Positions 1 to 12,539 are shown, counted from the first letter of the stretch. The stretch is DNA of 64,000 nt from Plasmopara viticola (GCA_001695595.3 MBPM02000052.1:496001-560000); one strand, 5' to 3'. A program made the numbers and translations. Notes: a model not told the origin generated them from the letters alone.

Positions 1-3000
1 ATCTGAGTAAATGTGAACTTACATAGCGGCGCGAGAGTGTCAAATTTCAGGATATTGTTTACGGTGCATTTTAGTCATGGATACTAATGCAAATGCCTTT
101 GCACAATGTAATACAAACATTTATAGGATTTTTAACTGCCTCCATCACTGAGCTCTAAATATTCCACTTCAACCGTACAGCAAAGTCTAATTCTACATTA
201 TTCTAAACCTTTTTCACTGCTTCCCCTTCAAAGTTCGCATAAACAAATTTTGTTTCAATACAGACTGTTTTGGGCATTTGGATTGTACTATTTTCTTATA
301 TAAAAGTATTACCAGATCGATCTTAAAAATTTACGCCATGAAAAACCAATTACCCACTAAAACCTGTGTGGTGGTCACACATCACCGTAGATTCTATTAG
401 ATCGAGAAAAAAACAAAAGTCGCTGTAGTGGAATTAACGCGCATACTGGTAGCTGCTGATACGTCAGTGAGCCAGACTCATGCGGTGATACATCTTGCCA
501 ATCGTAACTTCTTATCCAATCTCGAAGACTTTGCCAGGGCAAAAAACTCTACCATAATAGTGTTAATATCAATATAGGCAGTCCTTATGCAGCGACGCCT
601 ACACAGTTGCTGATATTGGTATGTCGTCGATAAATCAAGTTGCGAGTCGATTTGGCTTTCTTGGCAAGCTTAAGCTCATTTCTTACGTATTGTATCCACA
701 CGACCAGCACTCACAGCATAATTTTTTTTAAAACGCTTGTTGATGAATCTTTCGAAAATTTTCTAGATTTATGCGAGTGCGAATTCTGGCTAAGCCATGC
801 AAAGCTTAAACAGAGATAAATTTTATATTCACTTTCGAGATGGTTCCTCACCACGACTTTCCCTTTATCACTGATGATTTTTAAGCACATTTTACCGAAC
901 ATCTTATCTCGCTCTGCTCCACCTAGAAGCTCAACAAAGTGTAAGGTGGAAGTGTGCTACTTTAAGCGTCTTTTCTCGGTCCACCCCGCTTAATGTGCGA
1001 CAATGTGCACGATGTATGTGTACAACTTCATATAACAACATCGCAATTATGCCTTATGACACGACAACCACTAGTTGGCACCACAAGTGTGCTATCGAGT
1101 AGTAGAAGAGGAGGTGGACCTCTTGAGCCCTGCGATTTTTTTGTAGACTCTGCGCATCAATAGCGATCGGCCTTTGGCATATCCGAACTCTGAATTAGCA
1201 TTCTTATCATCATTCCAATCGAGGCCATTTGAAGTAGCTGCAGAAAAGACAAGATTTTTTTAGATGCAATAATCTTAAGAAAGCAATTAAATGACTCCCA
1301 AAATTGAAAGAAGAAGTATAATGCTATAAAACGCTACGGCGTTTGCTCGAGGGATAGGAGGTCCTCAAAAATCCGACTTAAGTTTCGTACTTACATCTCA
1401 CGTTCCCGTCATAAGGACCGTACTTAGTCGTCATCATCTCTCAGTGCTCGTTGTGCTGACGACTATGCTCACACGTAGTCACTTGACTATGTAAAGGTTG
1501 TGTCACTTCATGCCTAGAATCACAACGTGGCCAGTAGGTGGGGCAGACTCTAAGGACTGTGTATGGGTCATAGAGCCCGGCGCCAACTTTTCAGTCTTTA
1601 CCTTGCCAACACACCTGGTAGCCCGCCCGTATAATATACTATGTGTTCTCGCATCCAGTAAGGGATATCCAGCGTTCTTTTATTGCTATGCTTTGAATTA
1701 TCAGATCAAAAGAAAACATAACTGGGCTTTGAGGGTGGCAACAAATGCATTAAAACCTCCTTGTTATCACACATTTCTATTTTTAAGCTCCCATTTCATG
1801 TTGCTCTTCATTCGATCAGATTTCTAGTAGGAAGTCTTAAATTTGAAGTCATTTTGCCGCGTACATGTCTCGAGACACGAATGCTCTTTGTCCCTTTAGC
1901 CTAGATTCCTAGTGAAGTGGTGTTAAAAAGTGCCGAGACCAAATTGTTCAGGGTACATGGCAATTAAGTCTGCTGAGGCACCAACGATATCGTTGCGAAC
2001 ATAGAGTGTGAGTCTATAATTCCAGTATCTTAACACATGCAAGCGTGCGTTGCATAATACACCGTTTATGACACCGCTCACATATCAGACTGACCATCTA
2101 CTTGTGAATAATTTACTGGAGATGTATGTCATCTTTGCCTAAATCCGTGAGTACGGTCCACAGTATTGCACAAGACAGGGCACTTCTTGCTTGGATTGAT
2201 GAGCGTAATTCATTGCTACAGCGCAATCTTGCAGTGGCCATGCGCGCGTTTTTTGGACTGTATCAAATCCTACCTAAATATTTCACTTAATAAGAGACAC
2301 TTCCGTCACTTCAAAACTCGGCGTCGCGTAAGAAGCCTGCAAATAAGGATTTTTACTTCAACTGTCATCACCACGGTTCTGCAAGAGAACCTAATCCGAG
2401 AATAATTGAGTCCTTAGAGTATAATAACTATCAACTTTACCTCATCGACAAAGGATTTTGAGTCGAAAAGCTTAGAGTGCAAAGAAGCGCCTGTTGCTTC
2501 TGCTCTCTGATCAAGGCGGCCTTTCAGTAGTTGTTACAATTTCGTGAACATGGATTTACTACTTATAACAAAAGATTCAGATAGAATCAACCGTGTCTTT
2601 TTAAAAGTTGCTAAGCGTATTTCAGCGTATTCGATTACATGGCTTGGTGTGGTCACCGTAAAATGACCCGTCCGACTGACGAGGGTCCTTACTGCGTTCT
2701 TCGTCATCATTTTCACCAAACTGACTTTCGTACTAAAGTAAAAGAAATGACGATAACACTCATTTATCGCCTAATCAATGCAGTGTAGGTCTAAGTTAAA
2801 GCGGTAATAGCGGGACGTCGCATTAAGATTTGCTTTTGAGGCTTTTCTTTAGAAAGAGTCTTACAGAATGGTAGCTGCTGATTCACGACAGGCACTCCAT
2901 CAATAAATTTACCGATTTGTATACCAAGATAGATTGAAGGGTCCGTCGGTTGATATAGTCCCTGCTTACATTGCAGCGTTAAATTTGTGCATCTCGAGAA

Positions 3001-3150
3001 CTGCAGGGCATTGAAGCAAACAGCATTAAAATTGTAATCTGTTGCACATGTCGAACCCTAAAGACCGGTAATTGTATGCTGTCACACACTAGAATTCGGT
3101 ATAGCTCCCTGCACGCCTCGTTTGATGGATCAATTCAGAGCTTTTTTCAA
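1..3150. other. gene-poor DNA, diverged duplicate of about 10.2-12.9 kb
   Basis: I see no convincing gene here. Several blocks resemble the stretch near 10230-12880 in the same order: around 430-510 against 10640-10710 (shared GGAATTAACGCGC and ATCTTGCCAATCG), around 1460-1700 against 11108-11350, and around 2640 against 12330. This suggests an old duplication. A frame at about 1505-1827 shares a W(V/S)xxGAxxxDCxWV-like stretch with one at 11105-11359, which may be a common coding relic. The Q module expected ahead of the S relic is too worn here to delimit. Confidence 0.45.
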
Positions 3151-4150
3151 AGGAAGCGCGCAGGAAGTTATGTGTCAGCCTCAACTACTTGACCGCAATT
3201 GATCATCGATGCACAACATTTTGCGATGAACCAGGCTCTCAATGGCTTGCATTCATCACACACTCTTTCTTATGTATTTTTTGAATGAGGTGCCTCACCT
3301 CTAATAGCTGGCCGAATTAGAGAGCGCGGCTTAAATCCGTGACCCATCAAAACACTCAAGCTCCCGATGATTTACTTCGTCAGTGCAACAGATGTTGCTA
3401 TAATCGGCACCCCTTCAGTCTATTAGAGCAATGCTTGACTCATCGGGTCTGCAAACACTATTACTAAATGCAAGTTCACGGCTTTCCGGAGCAGCAGGTC
3501 TATTTGCACCTTATTTCCTTTTCAAAAGCGTTTTCAGACACCCAGTAGGTTTGGCTTGAGCCATTTGTCTAGTGAATCACTTTGATTTGTCCCGGCCGAG
3601 AAAAGGAGGTTATCAGCTCGCGTTTCTTCACAAGAGCTAGCGCGAGCGCTTGCAGAACTCAAAGCTCCCGCGACGGAAGGTACGCTGGTTCCAATTATAT
3701 TGTACTGTGCGTCCAGTCTTGGTATGACTCGTACATTTAACGTGGACTCTCATATTATAAAGCTGAGAATATTTCTCGTTTAGCTGAGTGCACCAGCTCC
3801 CTAGTATCTTAACCAAATTTGAATACCCATCCTTCCATTGGGATTGTTGCGACTCGTTGAAGAACAGTCGTACCGATTGGTTTATATCTTTTAAAAATAT
3901 GTGGCGACTTAGCGTAGTTGTTCATGCTCGCACTCTACTCGTTATTCCAATCAACAATGCTACATTAAGCGACACCTCGATGTATAACAGACTGATCACC
4001 ATTTTTTAATATAGACGGTAAACACCATGTTCCCGTATTGCAATTGTACCTTTTTTTCTTTGCACAATATTCTTTTGTATGCATCCGTATAGGCCCATTT
4101 TAGAACATAAACAACAAGCCGTAGTGTACACATGGAGTAAGGCACAACTA
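3150..4150 (+). pseudogene. S-module relic (unidentified gene remnant)
   Basis: This is the most diverged plus-strand copy of a segment I call S. It also occurs near 13.0-14.3, 21.0-22.1, 30.7-31.9 and 36.0-37.4 kb on the same strand, and inverted near 27.2-28.0, 39.9-40.7, 55.9-56.6 and 63.2-64.0 kb. Shared landmarks are the AATGGCTTGCA...CACAC block near 3240 and the AGCGCTTGCAG...TTCCAATT block near 3645-3700. Stops interrupt every frame. I do not recognise the protein. It precedes the effector at 5027, as S copies usually do. Confidence 0.35.
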
Positions 4151-4539
4151 AGGCTGAGTGCCGTATTATTCAACACCTTTTAATATATTTGAGTAGCACA
4201 CAGTTGATGTGTTGATTCCGCGCAGCTAGCCAAATAAAAAGAGCGTGATTTCACAGATGTGGATTCTGAGCAGGATTGGTTCAAGAACACAACTACGAGA
4301 GTTTATCCACAAGTTGTACTTGGAAGGTTTTCCATTTGTTTCTCTTTATTATGTTGGAGCACACCTGTACCTGCAACAATGCAACACAATACGATCTTTA
4401 CAGCTTTATAGTAGTTGATCATGCAAGAAGAATATTACTACAAGTAAAATTTTATGAAATATTTGCATCAACCGTGTCATCTCTAACACTAAAATGTGTG
4501 TGGCTACATACAGGTGGCATTTAAGTTATATCCTGTAGT

Positions 4540-4550
4540 ATATCTAAGCG
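4540..4550. repeat. target-site duplication, left copy
   Basis: ATATCTAAGCG occurs here and again at 4875-4885, exactly flanking the LINE-derived element at 4551-4874. Duplications of this length are expected from target-primed reverse transcription. Confidence 0.85.
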
Positions 4551-4874
4551 TTTTCGGAAAATGTTGGGGTGACGCCCTCCTTCCAAGCGCGGGGGCTAAA
4601 TGCTCGCGCGCTTCGGGCAGGTGCTCTCGGGCATCTGCAGGTCTCTAACGAGTCTCACCCTCGACGCGACGGTCTCCAGCACCAGGTACCTGGGCTCTTA
4701 CCAAGTCAGAACTACACAAAATAATGGAAGACCCTCACGGCCTCGGTGCTGGCTGCACTGCCCGCCGAACGAGACCCGACGTATGCGGACACCACTCTAT
4801 GCCGTGGACTAGCCAGACTGAGCCTAGCACGTGCATAACTTGGCAACGCGATAACGCAATACAATACAATACAA
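4551..4874 (+). mobile_element. short LINE-derived element, copy 1
   Basis: This is a SINE-like element of about 320 bp. It begins TTTTCGGAAAATGTTGGGGTGA and ends in a (AATAC)n tail, with a perfect 11-bp target-site duplication on both sides. It is made of three pieces that are also present in the longer copy at 45648-46763: the LINE 5' leader, about 23 bp from within the reverse-transcriptase region (TACCAAGTCAGA), and the 3' end with its tail. It encodes nothing functional. It ends about 150 bp before the effector ATG at 5027, so it may have altered that promoter. Confidence 0.9.
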
Positions 4875-5026
4875 ATATCTAAGCGATTATGGCAGAAACA
4901 TTTATTTTTAACCAATTAAGTCCTACATGTATTATATACAATAACAGTACCCTTAAAACTCGATGGCTGTCGCGAGGTAAAATATTCGCACGCGAACAAG
5001 ACACTATCTTCCCCCATATTAATTCC

Positions 5027-6688
5027 ATGCGTGGCGCGTATTACGTCGTGACCGCTCTTTTTATCGTTACCAGCAGCCAGATAGCTGCAAAATCTGGCCA
5101 CCCGCTCCAAACCTTCGATCGCGACGTGATAACAGCCGGGAAGGCTGTCGTGAAGTCGCTGCCGAATCGATTTTTACGAGGTAGCCGTGACGATCACAAC
5201 GACTTGGCCACTGAAGAGCGCTCTATCTATGATGCTTTAGCGAGCATGATCAATGAAGGTGTCAAAAAGTTACCATGCGCTGCACAGATAATAACAAAGA
5301 GTCCACGCATTGGAAAGGCTATGAAGAAAAAGCCACGCGTCGGAGAGGCTGCGAAAAAGAGGCAACCGCCACCCCTGGTTGTAGAGGAGGTGCTGTACGC
5401 TGCAGAGGCGATGAAGGAGATGGAAAGCGCTAAAAAGTATCGCTTGTTGAAACAGGCGGCAGAAAGTGCCGACGAAGCATTAAAGAAACATTGGAATCCA
5501 CCTCCTCAGACCACCCTCCATGGCAACCCTTTTCGCGATATATCTGGCAATGTGATCCTCAGTTTACCAGAGTGGAAAACCGACTTTGGCGTGAAGTCGA
5601 TGGTTGTGTTACCCGAACACAAGGACAACATTGAGCGAGTTTATCAAGCGTTTGTCAACCTCTGCGACGAGAATATGAAGCCAACTCGCGCAGAGACGTC
5701 TTATCTTTGGCGCATATTAGGTTGGAAAATCAAGAAAAATTCCAAAAATTCCCACTGGCAACATCTTGAACACCAAGCACAGCGGTCTGTGCTCTTAGAT
5801 TTGCGAGAAATAAAAAAGGACGAACCAGTGTGGAAGCAGTGGGAAAATTTGCCGGATCCGCTGAAGTTTGGCGTGTTAAACTACTTGCTAAATTTGCAAT
5901 TTCAGAGATGGGTGCGGATGTTTAACATTTTTAAACGAAGTCGGCCGGATCAAAATGGCGCGCCATTGAACTTGGAGCTCAATTCTGGTGGCAACAGAGG
6001 CCCAAGCAGCGCTATGGCTCTACATGCACACTCAAACGTACCAAGTTTGTATACGTCTGAGCCACTTAACGGGGCATCGACGTCCAAAAGTGACTACGCC
6101 GTCGTTACTAAACGACTAAAGCGTACCTTTAATGACGACACCGACACAGCCAGTCTTCCTTCCAAGGAATTAAAGAGGCAGAGTTCAGAGTCGTTTATGC
6201 CACTTTCGATGGAATTGACAACCTCAGGCGACCACCCTGTCTCTGCTAAAAAGTCAAGGTCCAGCTTCGGCGGTCCAAGCAGTGCTATGGCTCTACATGC
6301 GCACTCAAACGTACCAAGTTTGTATCCGTCTGAGCCACTTAACGGGGCATCGACGTCCAAAAGTGACTACGCCGTCGTTACTAAACGACTAAAGCGTACC
6401 TTTAATGACGACACCGACACAGCCAGTCTTTCTTCCAAGATATTAAAGAGGCAGAGTTCAGAGTCGTTTATGCCACTTTCAATGGAATTGACAACCTCAG
6501 GCGACCACCCTGTCTCTGCTAAAAGATCAAGGTCCAGCTTCGGCGGTCCAAGTAGTGCTTTTGCCCCGTATAAGCCAGGGGACCACTCCGTTTTTAAAAA
6601 CACCCGGGACTCAACTTTGGCGGTCCCAGCAGTGCGTTTGCCCCGTATAAGCCAGGCGACCGCTCCGTCTTTAAAGAAAACGCAGTAA
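5027..6688 (+). CDS. secreted RxLR effector (RFLR/EER), tail frameshifted
   Basis: Predicted to be secreted and delivered into host cells; the molecular activity is unknown. The ATG at 5027 is chosen because MRGAYYVVTALFIVTSSQ begins a clear signal peptide. An in-frame ATG at 4889 lies beside the LINE insertion and would bury the leader behind 46 residues. The 553 residues read: signal peptide 1-21, RFLR 48-51, EER 63-65, a Lys-rich stretch 91-112, the family core about 153-306 (KHW to YLLNL and RWVRM), a basic TKRLKRT motif near 361-367 that could act as a nuclear signal, then two near-identical 91-residue repeats. The frame then shifts near 6610 and stops at 6688. The family tail remains readable in another frame to about 6880, so this protein lacks the usual LSLGGIYDKST ending. 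Confidence 0.92.
   Translation: MRGAYYVVTALFIVTSSQIAAKSGHPLQTFDRDVITAGKAVVKSLPNRFLRGSRDDHNDLATEERSIYDALASMINEGVKKLPCAAQIITKSPRIGKAMKKKPRVGEAAKKRQPPPLVVEEVLYAAEAMKEMESAKKYRLLKQAAESADEALKKHWNPPPQTTLHGNPFRDISGNVILSLPEWKTDFGVKSMVVLPEHKDNIERVYQAFVNLCDENMKPTRAETSYLWRILGWKIKKNSKNSHWQHLEHQAQRSVLLDLREIKKDEPVWKQWENLPDPLKFGVLNYLLNLQFQRWVRMFNIFKRSRPDQNGAPLNLELNSGGNRGPSSAMALHAHSNVPSLYTSEPLNGASTSKSDYAVVTKRLKRTFNDDTDTASLPSKELKRQSSESFMPLSMELTTSGDHPVSAKKSRSSFGGPSSAMALHAHSNVPSLYPSEPLNGASTSKSDYAVVTKRLKRTFNDDTDTASLSSKILKRQSSESFMPLSMELTTSGDHPVSAKRSRSSFGGPSSAFAPYKPGDHSVFKNTRDSTLAVPAVRLPRISQATAPSLKKTQ
6002..6547 (+). repeat. 273-bp tandem duplication in effector tail
   Basis: Two direct copies offset by 273 bp, which is 91 codons, run from GPSSAMALHAHSNV to about RSSFG. 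They differ at only a few bases, which indicates a recent in-frame duplication. Each copy carries one TKRLKRT basic motif, so the duplication doubles that motif. Confidence 0.9.
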
Positions 6689-6885
6689 TCAGCTTCGGCG
6701 GTCCAAGCAGTGCTTTTGTTCCGTATCGGCACCCGAACGTGCACAGTTTATAGTCGTTGGCGCACCCATCCACTGCATTGACGCTCGAAGACTCTAAATC
6801 GGAACTCAGTCTTGAGAGTATCTCTGACAAAAGCACTTACAAAGCTCCATCTGCGTCATTATTGTCTTGGGCGTATCCGGGATGA
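6689..6885 (+). pseudogene. out-of-frame remnant of the effector tail
   Basis: Downstream of the stop at 6688, another plus-strand frame starting near 6615 reads FGGPSSAFAPYKPGD, FGGPSSAFVPYRHPNVHS, a stop near 6750, and then LSLESISDKSTYKAPS. This is the C-terminal tail that other members carry in frame. One frameshift and one stop therefore cut the tail off the gene at 5027. Confidence 0.75.
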
Positions 6886-7560
6886 CGAGCAATTCCTATT
6901 TCGGTGGATTTATTAAGGGCTTACACACTAATTAGTTGATACTAATAAATTCGTTTTGGTCTTACCATGTGTTTTAAATTATTGTGTTGTTAGCTGCACT
7001 TAGTCTACTTTTTGTAGTTTAGTCATCGTTCCAACCCAAAGACTGTTCATCGGATCGTTTTAGCGTCTTACTGCGGTAAAGTTTGCAATTTAGCTCAATG
7101 GCTGACTATCGACACAAAATATCATTTACGAAGGTGCCGGTGTTTAACATCAAGAAGTATGAAGCAAGGCCGAGCCGTAATTTTTAGGTAATTGGGTCAA
7201 GAGGCTGATGCGTACATCTGATGCGTAATATATATATAGCTGTCGCGTACATTCGATGCGTAATATACATAGCTGTTGCGTAAATTTGATGCGTACTATA
7301 TACAATTTGAATTGGTCATACAATCGAGTCGGACTCGTTACGATGGAAACTCTTCTATAAAGATATTATTTGGCTGTTTGAAAACACAGACTCTGTCATT
7401 TCGTGTATGTAAAATTGTGTATTTAGTCTGCAATGCGTAGCAGCACAAGTGCTTTTTAATAAGCATTAATCTAAGAGACGCCAATAGTCACTGCGTTCGT
7501 TTAGGGCATCCTTTAAATGGATATACCCTCCAAAAACGAGTAGTACACCGGATCCTGCCA
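6886..7560. other. effector 3' flank, type B
   Basis: I see no gene. The DNA resembles the flank after the plus-strand effectors at 26394 and 39122 and after the relics at 49387, 55276 and 62409. Shared landmarks include TTTGCAATT-AGCTCAATGGCT near 7090 and repeats of the TCGCGTACATTCGATGCGTAAT type near 7230-7290. An AT-rich stretch of three such near-repeats at 7200-7300 is the only local structure. Confidence 0.5.
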
Positions 7561-8250
7561 TACCCAAATCTTCAGACTAGACCAATATTATAAAAGTGAC
7601 AGCTAGAGCAAGCGACGTCATGTGGGTCGTCTAGTAGTGCGGAGGCGCTTTAAAAAGCCGATCTTTTGTGGTAAAAGCTGACGTTCCATTAAAAGGAGTT
7701 GTTACTTCTGATACCTACACCGGCTTTCATACTTAACCGTAATCGTTAAAGCTTCCCGCCTTAACTAAAGATAATGAATCTTGTGCAGAAAAGAATGATT
7801 AGCAGGACCAAAATCATTTGCTAAATAATAATCTGTTTTAAAATGCACATGTCGGTTACCTTATGGCCACGGATGGTGGAAGTTTATTCACCAAAAGGTT
7901 TTATATCCTTTTAAATTATGATTTGCGCAAGGTGCCTTCCTCCCTGGTAGAACTTGTACTTAATGCTACGCCCCCGCGGGTGGATCAGCGACCTCACAAA
8001 GAATTCGAAGAAAGATGAATTCTCTCCTCCCCTGATCTACTAATGCTCAATTGACTTTTTGCTTATTTAAAAGTTGGAAAAAGCAGCCAAAATGCATCCC
8101 TTCCAGCCAAGCATTTTGAGCTTTTACAAAAAAGTCTAGTTTCAGGGGAACAGACACTACAGGCTTCGGTAGCCCGGACGGGAGAGCCTATTGTTAAATT
8201 CAAGCTGATGAAGCTTAAAGATAGATTTAAATTTAAAGCTTTTTTTTCTA
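7560..8250 (+). pseudogene. Q-module relic (unidentified gene remnant)
   Basis: A worn copy of segment Q. Landmarks are the AGAGCAAGCGACGTCATGTGG block near 7602 and the CTTCGGTAGCCCGGACGGGAGAGCC block near 8164. The latter aligns with minus-strand frames elsewhere that read TDSGARTEES. Stops occur in all frames. The protein is unknown to me. Confidence 0.35.
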
Positions 8251-10230
8251 AAATGATCAGGTGGGCTTGGCGCTCGCATGGGAAGGCGTAGATACTGACC
8301 TGTGAAACAACTTTCAGTATCGACGTCGCAATTCACCCTATTACCTAGCTTTCTTTGTCTTAAACAACTACTTCGTTTGGCTAAAAGGAAAGCATAATAT
8401 AAGCAATATATGAACACACTAAGAGGCACGAGTTACTTCTATAAAAGCCAACTTCCTCAAGATTTAAGGGTGGCGGGGGTAAGTGCTCCTCTCAACAAAA
8501 TTCGGTCCCTTCTCGTGAGCATGCAGCTCAAACATTTAAGTCGAGTAACGTTTGAGCGGGCGATTTGTTTGCACGCCACGCTTGCCAAGGATACACACTA
8601 ACAGGTTACATCGTCGCACATCGCGTACTAGCGAGCGACCAATACACCCCATGCACTTCGCACACGCTCAACAATTTAATGTGCGCACATGATGAGTCAA
8701 AGCTCAATAAAACAAGCTTGATGAGGCACTAGAGCATATATTGCTGTAGACTAACGAAACTTTCCTCACCCTTTAATCCGCAGAAGGTTCGCAAAGTCAT
8801 GCCCGATGAGTTAGCTACCATTTCACGAGAGGCTAAATCACACATGAATAGCATTGGGCACTTCGCTGCCTTGAAAGCTCAGCTCAGCGTGGGGCAAGCA
8901 CAGCTCTGATAGCCTGGTCGTTAATTCAACAAAAAAATTCTTTTGTTGACTATTGAAGTCGTTTTGTGAATTGAAATACGAAGATCCGGGCTGAGACTGC
9001 AGCCTGTACCTGTGTTACTCGCAAGTCATAAGGAGCCTGAGGAGAATAAATGTATTTACTAGCTCTACATAACAAGGTTCAAGATACTGCAAGGGCTGCC
9101 CGCACTTTGTAAAATCTCTAGCAAAGCGTTGGGTGTTGGTCCGCTCCGATAAATTCTTGTCGTCAATACATAACATCGTTTTGCGATCTTTGACCCACAA
9201 CATCACTCTTCAGTGAAAACGGCTTTCGGGGCGGTCATCAGGGCTCTCGATATGAGCTTTGCTTGTGGCTCCCCCGCTACCAAATCTGGCGGTTAGCCGC
9301 GTAATACAATGATCGACTTAGTAGAAATATCTATGACGCCAAGGTAGTCTTGCCGACGCGGGACAAGAATTACTAAAGCAAGGGTATTTTCTAATCACAA
9401 GATACTAGGCTTGGTCTTATCAACAACAACGCGCGAGAACGCTCTTCACGTGATAGTGGCGCGTACTCTCTTCATCAAGAAAGAGAAGGACGAGTCACGC
9501 AGCGCACTAAGCGCTCTTATAAGTTTCTTGCGACTGGTATCTGACGGAATCAACTCATCCAACACAAAGACGATTTTGTACGAAATCTTTAAGTCAACTA
9601 TCGATTTGTATAGGGCTGCTCTTGTTAAATCGTTCGTCTTTATCTCCCTCAACCCGAACACAGTTGTATTGATTAAGTACGGTACTTAGCTGGCTCATGT
9701 ACGTTAAGCTCTTTTGCCAGGCTCTATGTGGCTCGGTTCCGCAATGCAAGTATTAGACAACATAAATCGCATGAAATGCCATCACCCTTAGACGTTTAAA
9801 AAAACAGTCATCCAGTACTTGAAAAGTAACAATTCACCTCAATTTTTCTCTCATTTTGTCTAAGATCAATCATAGACAAAATAAGAGGAGAATTGTTGCA
9901 GAATTCGCACATTTAAGCAAAAATCATCTGCCTCATTCTGGTGGATTAAATACGTGTCGCGACAAGTCACATATATTTTCCTGCAAAATTTGCAGAATGT
10001 TCGGCCATTTTTGTGAACGGGTCCTACGCAAACGTATGCATCTCTTTTTGACATCAAAAGATGTATTACATTAAGCGCAAATTAAGCGTAGAGTTTTGAT
10101 GATTAATTGGTATCATCAAGCTGTTTGATCACATAGCGTATGCATCGACTTTGTCAGACCTTAATGCTTAAAATATCATTTTACGATGTAATGTCCAAGT
10201 ATAGTCTACGAAACGCAGTTTTAGCAAGAA
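8251..10230. other. stretch with no recognised gene
   Basis: About 2 kb without a supported gene. Open frames of 60-90 codons at 9411-9689 (+) and 9446-9661 (-) overlap each other on opposite strands and match nothing I recognise. An inverted repeat CAACAAAA/TTTTGTTG lies at about 8928-8949. Confidence 0.4.
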
Positions 10231-11580
10231 TTAAATGTTAATGTGGGATCACACAAGGGCGTCAGAGTGTCAATTCTTAGATGTGTTGACTATAATTTTC
10301 ATATCAAACTTCCCCGTGCATCAGACTTCGCGCAGAGTGATGCAAGTACGCCAACTACACACTTACGCTCACTGAACATATCCCTTAAGTGTTCAGTAAA
10401 GTCAATTATTATGGTATCTTCAAATTTTTAAATGCTTTTATTCAAAGTTCGCATAGACGTTGTTTTGGTTCAAGCATTTAAATTGTTAAGTTAGTTCTTT
10501 CGGTAAAGTATAGCTTGTCGATTGTCTTAAGAGCTACATTATAAGAAACTACTTAAAAATATTTACCGATTGATGTTTCTGTGTGTTTCCCACGCTTCAC
10601 CATCGATATCAAGCAAGAGATAAGCGATAGTCACCGCAGTGGAATTAACGCGCGTACAGGTACGCTAGTAAGGCAGACTTACGCAACGATAAATCTTGCC
10701 AATCGCAACACCTCATCTTTGTTTGATCAGCGCCACCCTCTGCAAAAACGTTTTGTGGGCACCTCGTTTGGCATACGCGAACTTACATCCACTCATCCTC
10801 TCCTTAGATTTGAATAGGTCTTACCTACCCATGTCTAATCGGGGACATTATTCACAATAAATCGCGAAAGACATCTTGTCGTAATCGCAGGTACGAGAAG
10901 AATACTTTCCGGTATGTATTGCTTTATAGTAAACGAGAGGCTTTTAAGATAGATTTAGAGGGAATACTATATAACGCGACGAAGTCTGCACGAGAAACAC
11001 CGATTCATTAGGGTTTAACTTGAAAAAGCACACTTACATCGTTCATTTTCGTTACCAGAAACCCAATCAGTCAACAATAACTCTTTCAGGCATCAGCACT
11101 TGTAGTGCTGACGACTTTGCTATCACGAAGTCAATCGACTCATGCCTTTGAGGTGCACTCCATGCCCGTGAGGCAAAAGTTGTGGCACTTCACGCTCGAT
11201 ATCAAATTCTGGTCATTTAGTGGGGCGGCCTACAATGACTGTGCCTGGGTCACATATCCCGTTGCCAATAGTCACGCCCTCATCTGGCCGGAAATGAGCT
11301 CATATGGAACACTTTATGTGCTCGTATGCATTTCGGGATGTTTAGCGTCTTTCAATTAATATGGCCCTGAATGTTCAGTAAATGCATTCAATGCAGTTGT
11401 AATCACGCACTTCTAATTTTTACAAATTTGCTGGTGCTCTTCAGTCTACTATTTTAAGTAGAATGCTTGAGCTATAGAAGCGATATGAGTCGAAAATGCA
11501 TTCAATTGTGCTAAAGCCGGTTTTCTTAGCCGAACAACATTGTTTCGGCAGGATTATTTAGCGATTGCGTGCGTTGCAAG
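10231..11580. other. gene-poor DNA, diverged duplicate of about 0-1.8 kb
   Basis: This is the partner of the first 1.8 kb of the window. The most gene-like part is 11105-11359 (+), which shares a DCxWV-containing stretch with the frame near 1505-1827. Both are short and lack a supported start or family. Confidence 0.4.
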
Positions 11581-12260
11581 CATCTTTAAGGAGGCTATAC
11601 CAAAATTGCTGACCAGACCGATTTAATGGGACTAACAGTCAGAGCAAACAAAATCATGTGGCTCGTGCATCGGAGAGCTACATCAAGCTAATCATTTGTG
11701 GTAACAGCTGGCTTTCAGCAAAAATGATTTATATAGAAATGGTGACTCTACCAGATCCTAAACCTGTTAAATACTGAGATATTTTTAAACGGATGTAGTT
11801 CTCTGACTGAATAAAGCATTAGAAATAGCGCATTAAATAGTTGCAAACATCAATTTCAACGTTTTGCTCATGACGATTTTTTTGAGACCGAAGATGGTGG
11901 ACGGTCTATCACACAGAAGGTCGTATATATGACTCCACACTTTTCAGTGCAAGATACCATAGAAATGAGTACTTCCTGAAGTCACTATTACGCCCACGCG
12001 AGTAGACGGACTAACTCGCAAGAATTTACAGATATACAGAAGAAACTCTTCGCATTCGCCGAAAGAGTAAAGCTCGATAGACTTTCTCACTTCTATGAGC
12101 CTGACAAGACATCTGAGTTCGAAGACCTTTATGCTGCCAAGGACTCGTGCTCCACGAAAAACTACATACGAGGGCATAGGCAATACTGACTTCGGTGGCT
12201 CGAACGAAAGAGCCTAATGCGGGGCTTAAGCTGATAAAGCTTAATGTATCTCTTTTAAGA
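11580..12260 (+). pseudogene. Q-module relic
   Basis: Copy of segment Q with the GTGCGTTGCAAGCATCTTT block near 11570, AGAGCAAACAAAATCATGTGGCTCGTG near 11641 and the CTGACTTCGGTGGCTCGAACGAAAGAGCC block near 12187. It is close in sequence to the copy at 18020-18545. No frame is open through it. Confidence 0.4.
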
Positions 12261-12539
12261 TAGAGATTTAATGATATATTAGATTATAAAAATAATAATT
12301 GATATCCAATTATTCACTGTATTTTACTTACACACGCCAAGTGACAGTGGTGATCACCACGAGATGACCACTCAGGAGATTCTGGTCTTGAAGGGTAATG
12401 ATCAGGTGCGTGTAGCGTTTCCACTTTAGGTCGAAGGCCCTCCGTACATAATTTACAAATTACCATCTTATTTGATCTAATCGAAGTTTATTTGACTTTA
12501 AATGACATTTTAATTATTAATCCGTAATTTACAATCAGC

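Noticed and set aside
4889..5026. Upstream in-frame ATG as start of the first effector
   Set aside because: It would place 46 residues before a strong signal peptide and lies right next to a LINE insertion; paralogues start at the leader Met.
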